Positions 8,380-15,367 of a stretch of DNA of 35,102 bases are shown here, piece after piece. The first letter of the stretch is position 1. Each line of letters starts with the position of its first letter. The DNA comes from a virus. The stretch is from IMG/VR virus record IMGVR_UViG_3300005340_000062, positions 1-35,102 of that record; one strand, written 5' to 3'. Both the position numbers and the translations under genes were made by a program. The notes beneath the pieces are model-generated. The model did no database searches and was not told the DNA's origin. It saw nothing but the letters and a program-made list of their open reading frames with translations.

Positions 8380-8977
8380 TAGCCTTTTTGCGTGGGCGGC
8401 CAGGGCCGCGTTTGACCGGCGGCTCCGCCGCTCGGTTAACCAACGCCGTTACCGCTTCCACGAGCTGATCCATGCGCTTGCCCTGCTCGGCAATCGCGCC
8501 TTCCAGAGCGGCAATCTTTTCGTCCGCTGCGGCAGCTTCCGGCGTCCGCACAGTTTCCATCATCTTGGAAACGTGATTGGCGGCCTTAATTCGCTCTTCC
8601 ATTCGCCGCTTCTCTACCAATGCCCTAGCTTCTTTGCGAAGAGTCGCCGTGCCATGCCCGAACGCTTGACACTGCATGTCGTTCAATGCAGCCACTTCCT
8701 CGACGTTATGGACGTTGCCGCGTAGAAAATCTTCTGCCCGTTCTGGCGGCACGAGTTCAGTTAATGAAATACCGGGACGTTTCTGCGGCGGCTTGCCATC
8801 ACAATAAGCAGCCCACTCCCTGTGAAATTTGGACATTATTTCAGGTGTGACGCGCTTTTTAATGGTATCCGGGGAACCAACGGACGAAATCTCCACCATG
8901 TCCTTGCCACTCTCGGCATAAAACTTAGCATTTTGTGGAAATCTCTGCACCTCGGGCAGTGTAAATTCCTCCATCAT
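8351..8977 (-). CDS. Coiled-coil protein with C-terminal AT-hook
   Basis: 208 residues from ATG 8977, which forms an ATGA overlap with the preceding stop and has GGAG 8 bases upstream. The middle is charged and helical (RKEARALVEKRRMEERIK), followed by a short heptad-like segment (KIAALEGAIAEQGKRMDQLVEAVTALV). The extreme C-terminus carries RGPGRPRKK (~190-198), a good match to the AT-hook core GRP flanked by basic residues, which binds the minor groove of AT-rich DNA. A DNA-binding protein in the middle of head-tail genes could be a packaged or DNA-contacting virion component. That role is inference; the AT-hook is seen directly. Confidence 0.65.
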   Translation of the reverse strand: MMEEFTLPEVQRFPQNAKFYAESGKDMVEISSVGSPDTIKKRVTPEIMSKFHREWAAYCDGKPPQKRPGISLTELVPPERAEDFLRGNVHNVEEVAALNDMQCQAFGHGTATLRKEARALVEKRRMEERIKAANHVSKMMETVRTPEAAAADEKIAALEGAIAEQGKRMDQLVEAVTALVNRAAEPPVKRGPGRPRKKANGNGAIEPA

Positions 8978-10476
8978 GCGGCTGTCTCCTGTTTTGGTCC
9001 GCTCGACCATGTTTCTTCGGGCCGCGCGCATTCCTGCCGCATCGAGAAGTAGTCAGTGCCAAAGCCCTCAGGCGGCGCCGTCTTTTCTTTCTCAATATAT
9101 TCCTTGCGCACCATCTTCTGAAACAGGCCGTCGCCCATGAAGTGGAACACGCAGCCGGGATAGCGGCCTTGCTGAATGTCTCGCACCATATGTTGCGCGT
9201 ATGTTATCATGACAGGCGCAGTCTCGAACCATTCGTCGTCGCCCTCAATCCGCACGCGCGTCGTCTTGAGCTTCTTGCCGGCATGTTTGCCGGCATGAGT
9301 TTCGCCCTGCGGGCCATATGAGCAATCGAAGCCATGGACGATGAAGCGTCTAAACCCGAGGAAATAGAGCATGACAAAGGTGCGCAGGCCGACGCTGCCC
9401 CCGCCGGGCATAAGCGCCTGATCCTTCTCCGAGGGCATATTGCGGATTTTATAGCTTTCTTCTCCGTTGAAGAGATGCCACAAGACGAGGTTATCCGGGT
9501 CGATGCGCTCGACGTACTTCGGATGACAACACGATGCCATAAAGTAATGCGTCTTGTCGGAAATACGCTTGACCATCTTCGACTTATGCAGGCGCGGGTC
9601 ACATTCGACGTGCCAATCAGGCGTGATGTCGTGTTTGAGCAAGAAATCATGCGTGCCGCTGACGGAAATTACTTTGTGATGTGGATTCGCCTCGATCTGT
9701 TCGGGCAATACCTTGATTGATTCTTTGATAGACGGGCCGTAGCAGCACACAATCGCGACAGTATCAGGCCGCAGCTCATGCCGGCGAATAAATGCTGGCG
9801 CGTCCATTGATACGCGCCCAGTACGCCAGTCTATCGGCGCCTGTGGCAGCCGATTCCACGTCCGGCCGATATTGGCGGCGGTGTGGGCGTTGCGCTCCTC
9901 GTCCGATAAGACACCGACAGCCTTTAACTGGGTCATCAACGCGATCGGTTCGAGCACGAGCAGCAGGTCTTTATCTTTCCCTAGCTGGCGTCCTTCGTGC
10001 GCTTGTTCCTCGATGCGCTCGATGCGGAACGCATTATGCAGTTTTTCCTTCCAGAACTCGGTGCCTTCCTGGATGAGATGGGCGTTGCGACCGTCCTCTA
10101 GCGTTTTGTTCGCCGGCCCCATATTGACGATGGCGATCAACCGATTTCTGGTGAGCGAGCGCAAATGGCCGATAACGTCGTCTAAGCATTCCGGCTCGAT
10201 ATGCTCTAGTACGTCTGCGCACACGACATAATCGGCCGGTTCGGGCGGCCCGTCCTTACCTTCAACGCAGGGATCATATTCCCGCACGTCAAAGCCGGGC
10301 ATGAAATCCTTTAGCCTACTGTTGGCCCCGGACCCGTAATCCAGCACCGAGGCGCCCGGCGCGGCCATGGCGGCAACAATGCCCGCGCATTGCGGGTAGC
10401 CTGAACTGAGTCCGTAATTGCCCTGCGCGTGCAAGCGGCGTTGCAGCTCATTGTACTCGCGCGTCATTAAGGGCAT
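8974..10476 (-). CDS. Methyltransferase-DUF115 (MptE-like) fusion protein
   Basis: 500 residues from ATG 10476, chosen because GAGG lies 7 bases upstream; the earlier in-frame ATG 10494 has none. Residues ~40-180 look like a class I SAM-dependent methyltransferase: VLDYGSGAN (44-52) is motif I, YDPC (67-70) is an acidic motif II position and ADVLEHI (87-93) is motif IV/post-IV. Residues ~235-460 match the DUF115/MptE-like fold: AIVCCYGPSI (241-250), VSGTHDFLL, PDWHVECDPR (286-295) and GGGSVGLRTF (358-367) with a following HGFDCSY. DUF115 proteins include pterin pyrophosphokinases and the Maf enzymes that transfer nonulosonic sugars to flagellin. Substrate and partner are unknown. The neighbouring glycosyltransferase suggests glycan or glycoprotein modification. 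Confidence 0.7.
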   Translation of the reverse strand: MPLMTREYNELQRRLHAQGNYGLSSGYPQCAGIVAAMAAPGASVLDYGSGANSRLKDFMPGFDVREYDPCVEGKDGPPEPADYVVCADVLEHIEPECLDDVIGHLRSLTRNRLIAIVNMGPANKTLEDGRNAHLIQEGTEFWKEKLHNAFRIERIEEQAHEGRQLGKDKDLLLVLEPIALMTQLKAVGVLSDEERNAHTAANIGRTWNRLPQAPIDWRTGRVSMDAPAFIRRHELRPDTVAIVCCYGPSIKESIKVLPEQIEANPHHKVISVSGTHDFLLKHDITPDWHVECDPRLHKSKMVKRISDKTHYFMASCCHPKYVERIDPDNLVLWHLFNGEESYKIRNMPSEKDQALMPGGGSVGLRTFVMLYFLGFRRFIVHGFDCSYGPQGETHAGKHAGKKLKTTRVRIEGDDEWFETAPVMITYAQHMVRDIQQGRYPGCVFHFMGDGLFQKMVRKEYIEKEKTAPPEGFGTDYFSMRQECARPEETWSSGPKQETAA

Positions 10477-10640
10477 GGAAACGCCTCTGGCCATGCGACA
10501 AACTTAACGCACGAAAGGGCAATCCACTCCCCATCTACAAATTTGTGCGCTGTTAGCTTAGACGGATTTTCTTTATTAATAGGAAACCATCCGATGGGCT
10601 TTTTATGGCTTTCCTCTAGGGTCGGGAACGTTAGGGGCAT
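10467..10640 (-). CDS. Small conserved-looking hypothetical protein
   Basis: 57 residues from ATG 10640 (GTG 10649 is an alternative). The start lies inside the end of the glycosyltransferase gene, and its own end overlaps the start of the methyltransferase-DUF115 gene by 10 bases, so it is sandwiched and translationally coupled between two modification enzymes. The sequence is compact with several aromatic residues (WFPIN, GEWIALSCVKFVAWP) and no signal peptide or repeat. Its DNA is visibly more AT-rich than its neighbours. The function is unknown. The tight overlaps on both sides suggest it works with these enzymes. Confidence 0.5.
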   Translation of the reverse strand: MPLTFPTLEESHKKPIGWFPINKENPSKLTAHKFVDGEWIALSCVKFVAWPEAFPCP

Positions 10641-11359
10641 GAGGCCCACCGCGCGAGTTCGCTACGCCATTCGTCGGCATAGGGCACGTTCTCAAAGCCG
10701 GTGAACCACGGGCCGCCATCGGTATAGTGAACCAACTTCGGCTCGTCGGCGATCTCGGTATGCCCGATGAGGAAATTCCATTTCGGGTGCAGTCTCCCGA
10801 CCTCGTCGTCCCCGAGCCAGCAGAATTGGTGCAAGTCCAGGCCGCGAGCGGAATTGACCAGCTCTAGCGTCAATCGCTTGTTCGCCGGATGGTCGAGGTC
10901 GAACACCATCAGAGATGACCAATTCTTGCGGGAATAAACGGTCTGCAGTTGGCCGTCCATTTTGGTGTCGGTGTTGGGGCGATGCTCATGCTGTACGCAC
11001 CACACAGCCTTTTTTTCTCCGGTAGAAACGATCTCACTGAAAAGCCGAACGAGATTGCCGCGAGCAAAAAAATCGCAATCCATAAATACAGCATAGCCAC
11101 TTCCCGCCGTGAGATAGGGGACGAGAAAACGGGAGATGGCGAACTCGGTGGCCATCGGAGCTTGGGAGATGACATCGAACAGCCGCCCTAGCCGTTGTTC
11201 TGTCGGCCGCCAATACAGCCCTTGCGCACGCAAGGAATGCAGCACCAGGCCACGAATGGGATACGGTAGCGTAAGCCTTCGCCTCAGCGACTCACGGCAG
11301 ACGGCGAAAGCCGCGGCCTCGCGAGGATCGAAGCCAACCCAGATGGTAACGTTTCGCAT
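10631..11359 (-). CDS. GT-A type glycosyltransferase (GT8-like)
   Basis: 242 residues from ATG 11359 (MRNVTIWVGFDPREA); upstream starts would overlap the previous gene. The N-terminal strand IWVGFDPREAAAFAVC, the ESLRRR helix, SRFLVPYL (77-84) and the metal/nucleotide-sugar binding motif FMDCDFFARGN (DCD at 94-96) are the standard order for phage GT-A glycosyltransferases of the 'VGFDPREA' group. A later basic and His-containing part (LGDDEVGRLHPKWNFL) likely forms the acceptor side. Such enzymes transfer sugar from a nucleotide-sugar donor; donor and acceptor are not predictable here. It is the first of three overlapping genes that end with the methyltransferase-DUF115 fusion. Confidence 0.8.
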   Translation of the reverse strand: MRNVTIWVGFDPREAAAFAVCRESLRRRLTLPYPIRGLVLHSLRAQGLYWRPTEQRLGRLFDVISQAPMATEFAISRFLVPYLTAGSGYAVFMDCDFFARGNLVRLFSEIVSTGEKKAVWCVQHEHRPNTDTKMDGQLQTVYSRKNWSSLMVFDLDHPANKRLTLELVNSARGLDLHQFCWLGDDEVGRLHPKWNFLIGHTEIADEPKLVHYTDGGPWFTGFENVPYADEWRSELARWASCP

Positions 11360-11366
11360 TAGCTGG

Positions 11367-11609
11367 CTAGCGGCCTTTGCTCGTCGTGGCAGGCGGGATC
11401 GGCGACAAAACGCCATAGCTCACCGGCGCGGATGGCGGCGATGAATTGGGCGAGCCGACGCCCACCGGGTAAGAAACCGGGCCCCGGGGGCCGAGTACCG
11501 TTTTGATGGTCGCAACGGGATATGGGCCGCACGGGCCGAGACGCGTCGAGGACGTAGATGCGTGTGATCCGGACGGACCAGCGGCCGGGCCATATCCAGA
11601 GCGGGCCAT
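11367..11609 (-). CDS. Small Pro/Ser/Gly-rich structural-type protein
   Basis: 80 residues. A strong AAGGGGG ribosome binding site lies 7 bases before ATG 11609, just after the terminator of the decoration-protein gene. The composition is very rich in Pro, Gly, Ser and Thr (GPAAGPSGSHASTSSTRLG, PVSYPVGVGSPNSSPPSAP), so it is probably extended or disordered. A second frame over the same DNA (11359-11670) ends in a TAATG overlap with the glycosyltransferase start but lacks a good ribosome binding site. The 80-residue frame is preferred for its ribosome binding site and codon use. The function is unknown; a small virion protein or a glycosylation substrate (many Ser/Thr) is possible. Confidence 0.5.
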   Translation of the reverse strand: MARSGYGPAAGPSGSHASTSSTRLGPCGPYPVATIKTVLGPRGPVSYPVGVGSPNSSPPSAPVSYGVLSPIPPATTSKGR

Positions 11610-11621
11610 AGCAACCCCCTT

Positions 11622-11657
11622 GAGAATGAAAGAGGGAGCGCCTTGCGACGCTCCCTC
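11622..11657 (-). terminator. Rho-independent terminator after decoration-protein gene
   Basis: Read on the minus strand: a perfect 9-bp stem (GAGGGAGCG / CGCTCCCTC, arms at 11649-11657 and 11632-11640) with an 8-base loop, followed by TTTCATTCTC. It lies 18 bases past the stop of the gene at 11676-12173. It would limit read-through from the highly expressed capsid genes into the glycan-modification genes. Confidence 0.75.
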
Positions 11658-11675
11658 CAGCCCCTGTCACCCCAC

Positions 11676-12173
11676 TTAGACGGTGAACGCTGCGTCAACC
11701 ACCCACAGCCCGGTGGCAACACCAACGGCAGTCGATGCCGAGGTGCCCGAAGCTGTGGTGATCAAGCGCATGTCGCCGATCTGCGCCTGCGTCGAGGCCG
11801 CCGTGCCGGTCAACTTGCCGGCCGTGCCGCTCGTATACAGACGCACGCCGACCGCGGTCGCGCCCGTGGTCTGAACAGTCAGACCACGCCCCTTAGTAGC
11901 GACCCAGCCGTAATTGGAGGCTGAAAACGCTACCTGGGCAATGCCGATCGCCGTGCCGAGGCGGGCAATGGTTACGTCGAGATTGGTCGCAGTGCCGGAA
12001 GCCCGGACCCCGACGACCGCCCCAACGCCAACCGCAGCCGATGAATAGACATACATCCATTCGCTGTTGTTGTTGCCCTTGACGGTCTCGTTCAGCGCGA
12101 AGTGCGCCGTACTGTCCACGTGGCCAAGATCAACGCCGATCTTGTCACTGGTACAAAACCAAGTGTTAGCCAT
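11676..12173 (-). CDS. Putative capsid decoration / head protein
   Basis: 165 residues. AGGAG lies 9 bases before ATG 12173. The sequence is rich in Ala, Gly, Thr and Val with short beta-like strands (VGVGAVVGVRASGTA, LTVQTTGATAVGVRLYTSG), begins MANTWFCTSDKIGVDLG, and has no membrane segment. It follows the major capsid gene by 39 bases and is followed by a strong terminator, so capsid and this protein probably share a transcript and high expression. Small beta-rich proteins directly downstream of the capsid gene usually decorate the shell. The call is by position and composition. Confidence 0.6.
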   Translation of the reverse strand: MANTWFCTSDKIGVDLGHVDSTAHFALNETVKGNNNSEWMYVYSSAAVGVGAVVGVRASGTATNLDVTIARLGTAIGIAQVAFSASNYGWVATKGRGLTVQTTGATAVGVRLYTSGTAGKLTGTAASTQAQIGDMRLITTASGTSASTAVGVATGLWVVDAAFTV

Positions 12174-12212
12174 TTGTTTGTTCTCCTGTGAATGTTCGGG
12201 TGAGTTATCCGG

Positions 12213-13172
12213 TCACTCGATCATCACGCCCTGTCGCTTGCGGTTGCTGACGGTCATATTGCCCGCCCACACAACCGGCATGACAAGCGCGTCCTGATTG
12301 ACCGAACTCTTTTCCCCGAGGGGAACAAACTCACGCCCCTTCGCCGGACGGACAAACAGATAGTCCGTATTGAGGAAGTACATATGATGCGACGGGCACT
12401 GGTCGTCGTAGATGACCGGCACGTCGCCGTGGTACACAAGGTTGGTGAAGCCGACGCCGGCGCCCTTGTCGTCCATGAACCGCTGATTAGGAGTCAGCGA
12501 CTCCAGATAGGCGATATACATGAACGAGTCGGCCGTCACGATGTCCGGCTTGTCGCTGCCGCGGATGACGTTGATCCAGGTGGTGTTCATGCCATGCTGG
12601 ATGTTGGTCGAGGTCGCGGACGCCGACACCACGCTGGAGAAGTCATACACGTAGTTCTGCCACCACGTCTGCGAGCTGGCAGAGATGCCGCCGATGGTGT
12701 TGGTGTTGGTGTCGGCAACGAGTGCCTGCAAGCCACCGAGGTCGAGGCCGCCCGAGCCCGTGCCGTCCGCATAGAGCGAAGTGGCAAGGGTGTTCTGCAG
12801 CGACTTTTCGAGCGTGCGCATCCGGCTCTTGAGGAGGTTATGCACCGCCTCTTTGCCGGAGTTCTGGATCTGCTCCAGGCCGGTGATGACCACCGAGCCA
12901 GCGAGCTGCTTATAGACGAACTCGGCCGCCGTGTAGGTGTCGGTCGGCGAGATGTCCAACGTCTGCGCGCCGGAATAGTACATCACGGTCGAGTTCTGCG
13001 CGTACTCGATCTCTTGCACGATGGACCGGCCGGTGGCCGGCGTCTTGTTGCCCTTCTTGTTGATCTGCCGAAAAAGGGCGTTGTGGTTGGTGATGTTGTC
13101 CGCCAACGTGCCACTATACCCCTGCAGGGTCGTGGTGATGATGTCGGAGAACGAACTATTGGGGAGAGCCAT
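12213..13172 (-). CDS. Major capsid protein
   Basis: 319 residues. AAGGA lies 9 bases before ATG 13172. It starts MALPNSSFSDIITTTLQGYSG, then an N-arm-like segment with NHNALFRQINKKGNKTP, a central helix with SRMRTLEKSLQNTLATSLYADG, and beta regions (YYSGAQTLDISP, VYHGDVPVIYDDQC). Length and order fit the HK97-fold capsid group found in many podoviruses that have a separate scaffold. It directly follows the scaffold gene and precedes a decoration-like gene. An extended antisense reading frame covers most of this gene and is a codon-bias shadow. No protease or fused scaffold part is seen. Confidence 0.85.
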   Translation of the reverse strand: MALPNSSFSDIITTTLQGYSGTLADNITNHNALFRQINKKGNKTPATGRSIVQEIEYAQNSTVMYYSGAQTLDISPTDTYTAAEFVYKQLAGSVVITGLEQIQNSGKEAVHNLLKSRMRTLEKSLQNTLATSLYADGTGSGGLDLGGLQALVADTNTNTIGGISASSQTWWQNYVYDFSSVVSASATSTNIQHGMNTTWINVIRGSDKPDIVTADSFMYIAYLESLTPNQRFMDDKGAGVGFTNLVYHGDVPVIYDDQCPSHHMYFLNTDYLFVRPAKGREFVPLGEKSSVNQDALVMPVVWAGNMTVSNRKRQGVMIE

Positions 13173-13202
13173 TTAAGGCGTTCCTTTCTCCAATAGCTCA
13201 GG

Positions 13203-14315
13203 TCAGAAATACTTATCCATTGCAGCGTTAAGGTGGTCATCCAGCGACTTCGGGTCTGCTCTGCTGGCGGGAATCGAGCCGGTTGACGAGCGCACAGGTG
13301 CGGCCTTCTTGGCCTTTTCGAGAGCGGCTTTCCTTTCATCCTCAGCCGCCTTCTGGCGGGTCGCCATTTCCTGCTCCATCAACTCCTTGAACGGAGCGAC
13401 GGCGAGGTCATAGGCTTGCTCCAGCGTGTCCGCTTGGCCGGCCTGCAGATAACTTGCCATGGCGGCCCGGACCCGATCGAGATGCGGGTATTTGGGCTGG
13501 CCGGCGTCGTCTTTTGCAGCGGCGAAGTCAGCAAGTTGCTGGTGAGAATGGTGAAGTTCAGCTTGCTCTTGCACCTGAGCGCGCCATTGCCGCTGTTCCT
13601 CTAGCTCGGCCTGGATGCGCTGTAGCTCTGGATTGTATTGAACCTGAGCGGGTTGCGGTTGAGCGGGCATCTGCCCGTTCGCGAAGGCTCGCAGATCAAC
13701 GCCGTATTGCTGGGCGAGCTGGGCGAAGGCGGCATAGCGCTGGTGCGGCTGGCCGGTCCTTAAAGCGTGTTCCGTCTGCAGGATTGCGTTGATCATCCCG
13801 GCCGGTGTCTGGCCGATTGATGGCGCAATCTGCGTCAGGTAATCGCTAAAGGGCTCGACCGCTTTGACGAGCGGGTCCGCGGTTCGCCGATACTCGGCAA
13901 TCTCGTTCGATCTGCGGGAATACTCGGCTTCGCGCGCCGCCTCGGATCGGCTCAAAAAGTCCTGAGCGTCACGCGGAAGCTTGGCGAACTGGGCCTTCTG
14001 TTCTGCCGTGTAGTTCCGTGGCGCCTCGATGGGCTTTGCAGCCGGATCGGGGGCCGCGGCCGCGGCAGCTTGTGGCGCAGCCGCAGCGGTCCCGGTCTGG
14101 GGAGGCTTTGGCTCGCCGGAAGCAAAACGGCCCCGATCATCTCGGGGCCGTTCGTCAGTCTGCGCCTTTGCCGGCGCCGCTTCCTTGTCGGGCGGCGCCT
14201 CGGGCTTGGGCGTATCCTCAAAGTCAGCGTCGTGCTTGCTGAGCGCGGCGCCAATGATGCTGTCTAATGTAACGGGCTCGGCGGTCTCAGTAGCCGCCTG
14301 GATTTCTTCCGACAT
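13203..14315 (-). CDS. Capsid scaffolding protein
   Basis: 370 residues. GAGG lies just before ATG 14315. It is strongly charged and helical with long Ala/Pro/Glu/Gln-rich tracts: an acidic N-terminus (DADFEDTPKPEAPPDKEAAP), a low-complexity Ala/Pro tract (~75-100), then coiled-coil-like helices (AELEEQRQWRAQVQEQAELHH, EQEMATRQKAAEDERKAALEK) and a basic C-terminal helix region ending DHLNAAMDKYF. Short basic C-terminal helices bind the capsid in P22-type scaffolds. Its place right before the capsid gene supports the role: guiding shell assembly and leaving before or during packaging. Confidence 0.8.
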   Translation of the reverse strand: MSEEIQAATETAEPVTLDSIIGAALSKHDADFEDTPKPEAPPDKEAAPAKAQTDERPRDDRGRFASGEPKPPQTGTAAAAPQAAAAAAPDPAAKPIEAPRNYTAEQKAQFAKLPRDAQDFLSRSEAAREAEYSRRSNEIAEYRRTADPLVKAVEPFSDYLTQIAPSIGQTPAGMINAILQTEHALRTGQPHQRYAAFAQLAQQYGVDLRAFANGQMPAQPQPAQVQYNPELQRIQAELEEQRQWRAQVQEQAELHHSHQQLADFAAAKDDAGQPKYPHLDRVRAAMASYLQAGQADTLEQAYDLAVAPFKELMEQEMATRQKAAEDERKAALEKAKKAAPVRSSTGSIPASRADPKSLDDHLNAAMDKYF

Positions 14316-14496
14316 GATTCCTCAATGCGTGAGCGAGACGGAGAGCATGGGGCGAGGGCGGCGCCGAGGCTTTGGCCTCGTCCGCCTTGGCAAATTCCTG
14401 GCCTACGCTCTGTGGAACGCCAGCTTCCCTGGCGAATTGTGGGTTGTGTGCCACCGCTTCCATGAAGCGGTGCTGCTTAGGAGAAACCGATGGCAT
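14287..14496 (-). CDS. Small conserved phage protein before scaffold
   Basis: 69 residues from ATG 14496, chosen because GGAGG lies 5 bases upstream. A longer TTG start at 14538 lacks one. The opening MPSVSPKQHRFMEAVAHNPQF..AGVPQSVGQEFAKAD is a pattern I recall from many phage genomes as a small hypothetical protein near head genes. It is basic and helical, without known domain. Its last 29 bases overlap the scaffold start, which suggests coupled translation. The function is unknown. Confidence 0.7.
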   Translation of the reverse strand: MPSVSPKQHRFMEAVAHNPQFAREAGVPQSVGQEFAKADEAKASAPPSPHALRLAHALRNHVGRNPGGY

Positions 14497-14556
14497 CCAT
14501 CCCTCCAATTTTCGGTCTGTTTTGGCGTCGGCGGCCAAGTCGGCTAATGTCGGAAC

Positions 14557-14829
14557 CTAGCGCCTCTTATAGTCCTCGAAGGGAACGCCGGCCCTATTCG
14601 CCTCTTGCAGACGATCCCAAAACGGTGGCTTTGCTGGCCCGCTCCAGTCGTTGCCGACCTGGCGCACACCGCGGCGGCGCTCGTACTCGCGCAGGCCGCT
14701 ACGCGATGTGATTTCGACGCCATCCTGTGTGCGGAACGGCGCGATGTCGCTCATAGCCTGGTAGCCAATGGGCGATGTTTGAGGCCGCTCGACCAGTCGG
14801 CCGTCCCGCATGACGTAGCGCGTGCGCAT
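14557..14829 (-). CDS. Small conserved-type phage protein
   Basis: 90 residues. ATG 14829 directly abuts the stop of the 45-residue gene upstream. It begins MRTRYVMRDGRLVERP, contains SRSGLREYERRRGVRQVGNDW (residues ~42-62) and ends in a charged tail. The RExERRxGVxQVGNDW pattern is seen in small head-region proteins of many phages. The high content of Arg and aromatic residues could fit nucleic-acid or capsid contact. No enzymatic motif. The function is unknown. Confidence 0.65.
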   Translation of the reverse strand: MRTRYVMRDGRLVERPQTSPIGYQAMSDIAPFRTQDGVEITSRSGLREYERRRGVRQVGNDWSGPAKPPFWDRLQEANRAGVPFEDYKRR

Positions 14830-14967
14830 TTAGGCTTTCCAAGGCAACCGCGGATCGTTCCATGGCTCGCCGTCCGCATAAGCAACGGGCAGGTTGCCTG
14901 CGGTGGGTGTCGCATTCCACGGCATAGAGGTATTTTTCCAAGGCAGCGCAGTGCTGTTCGATGGCAT
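14830..14967 (-). CDS. 45-residue Pro-Trp repeat miniprotein
   Basis: The frame starts at ATG 14967 with AGGAG 8 bases upstream and ends in TAA at 14830, immediately before the next ATG. It therefore fills the gap between two genes exactly. The protein has four Pro-Trp motifs: LPWKN, MPWNA, EPWND and LPWKA, the first and last nearly identical. There is no membrane segment. Spacing, ribosome binding site and codon fit support a real gene; the function is unknown. Similar PWN motifs occur in triplicate in the stabilisation-like protein at 6077-7627, which hints at a shared structural surface, as inference. Confidence 0.7.
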   Translation of the reverse strand: MPSNSTALPWKNTSMPWNATPTAGNLPVAYADGEPWNDPRLPWKA

Positions 14968-14968
14968 T

Positions 14969-15364
14969 TCAATTTCTCCTCAATCTCCATTGCTCAGCCT
15001 GCATCAAGGCCGAGGCGGCGCGCACTTTTGCTTCTTGACGTGCCGAGTGTATCGTCTGGAGCCAGGGATCAGCAGCTTGCCGCCGCTGCTCCATGACTTT
15101 ACGCATTGCGATGTCGCGTGCGAGCAAGGCTCTTTCGAGAGCCGTTTCGATCGGTTGCTCGTGCGGCTCGGCTTCCGGCTCAGGCTCGGGCGGCAGCTCA
15201 TCGAAATCGGACAGCCGCCCGAATAGGCCCGGCGAGCGCCGACGCCTTTGCTTCCCGAACCGCGGCGGATAGGCACCGCCGACTACAGTGACCGGCCGAA
15301 TGGCATCAGCGTCCGACGACAGTGCCCCAAGCGGCTCGGTGCCGAGCGGGAAATCACCTAGCAT
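14969..15364 (-). CDS. Small protein with AYPPRFGK module
   Basis: 131 residues. It starts MLGDFPLGTEPLG, a common opening of small phage virion proteins. Residues ~29-55 (VVGGAYPPRFGKQRRRR..GLFGRLSDFDELP) match the C-terminal part of the 279-residue protein at 17195-18034 (GGGAYPPRYGKK..GIVRNLSDLD), showing two copies of the same module in this gene block. The rest is a Pro/Glu linker (PEPEPEAEPHEQP) and a basic helix (ALLARDIAMRKVMEQRRQ). It ends with TGA two bases before the ATG of the Pro-Trp miniprotein. Role unknown; structural protein likely. Confidence 0.6.
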   Translation of the reverse strand: MLGDFPLGTEPLGALSSDADAIRPVTVVGGAYPPRFGKQRRRRSPGLFGRLSDFDELPPEPEPEAEPHEQPIETALERALLARDIAMRKVMEQRRQAADPWLQTIHSARQEAKVRAASALMQAEQWRLRRN

Positions 15365-15367
15365 AAG

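Noticed and set aside
11359-11670. 103-residue frame that ends in a TAATG with the glycosyltransferase start
   Set aside because: No ribosome binding site; the start would be inside the terminator hairpin, and the overlapping 80-residue frame has a strong ribosome binding site and better codon use.
12384-13196. Long plus-strand open frame (about 270 residues) opposite the capsid gene
   Set aside because: It is a shadow of the capsid gene's codon bias: Val/Arg/Asp/Gly-heavy with no ribosome binding site or family resemblance.
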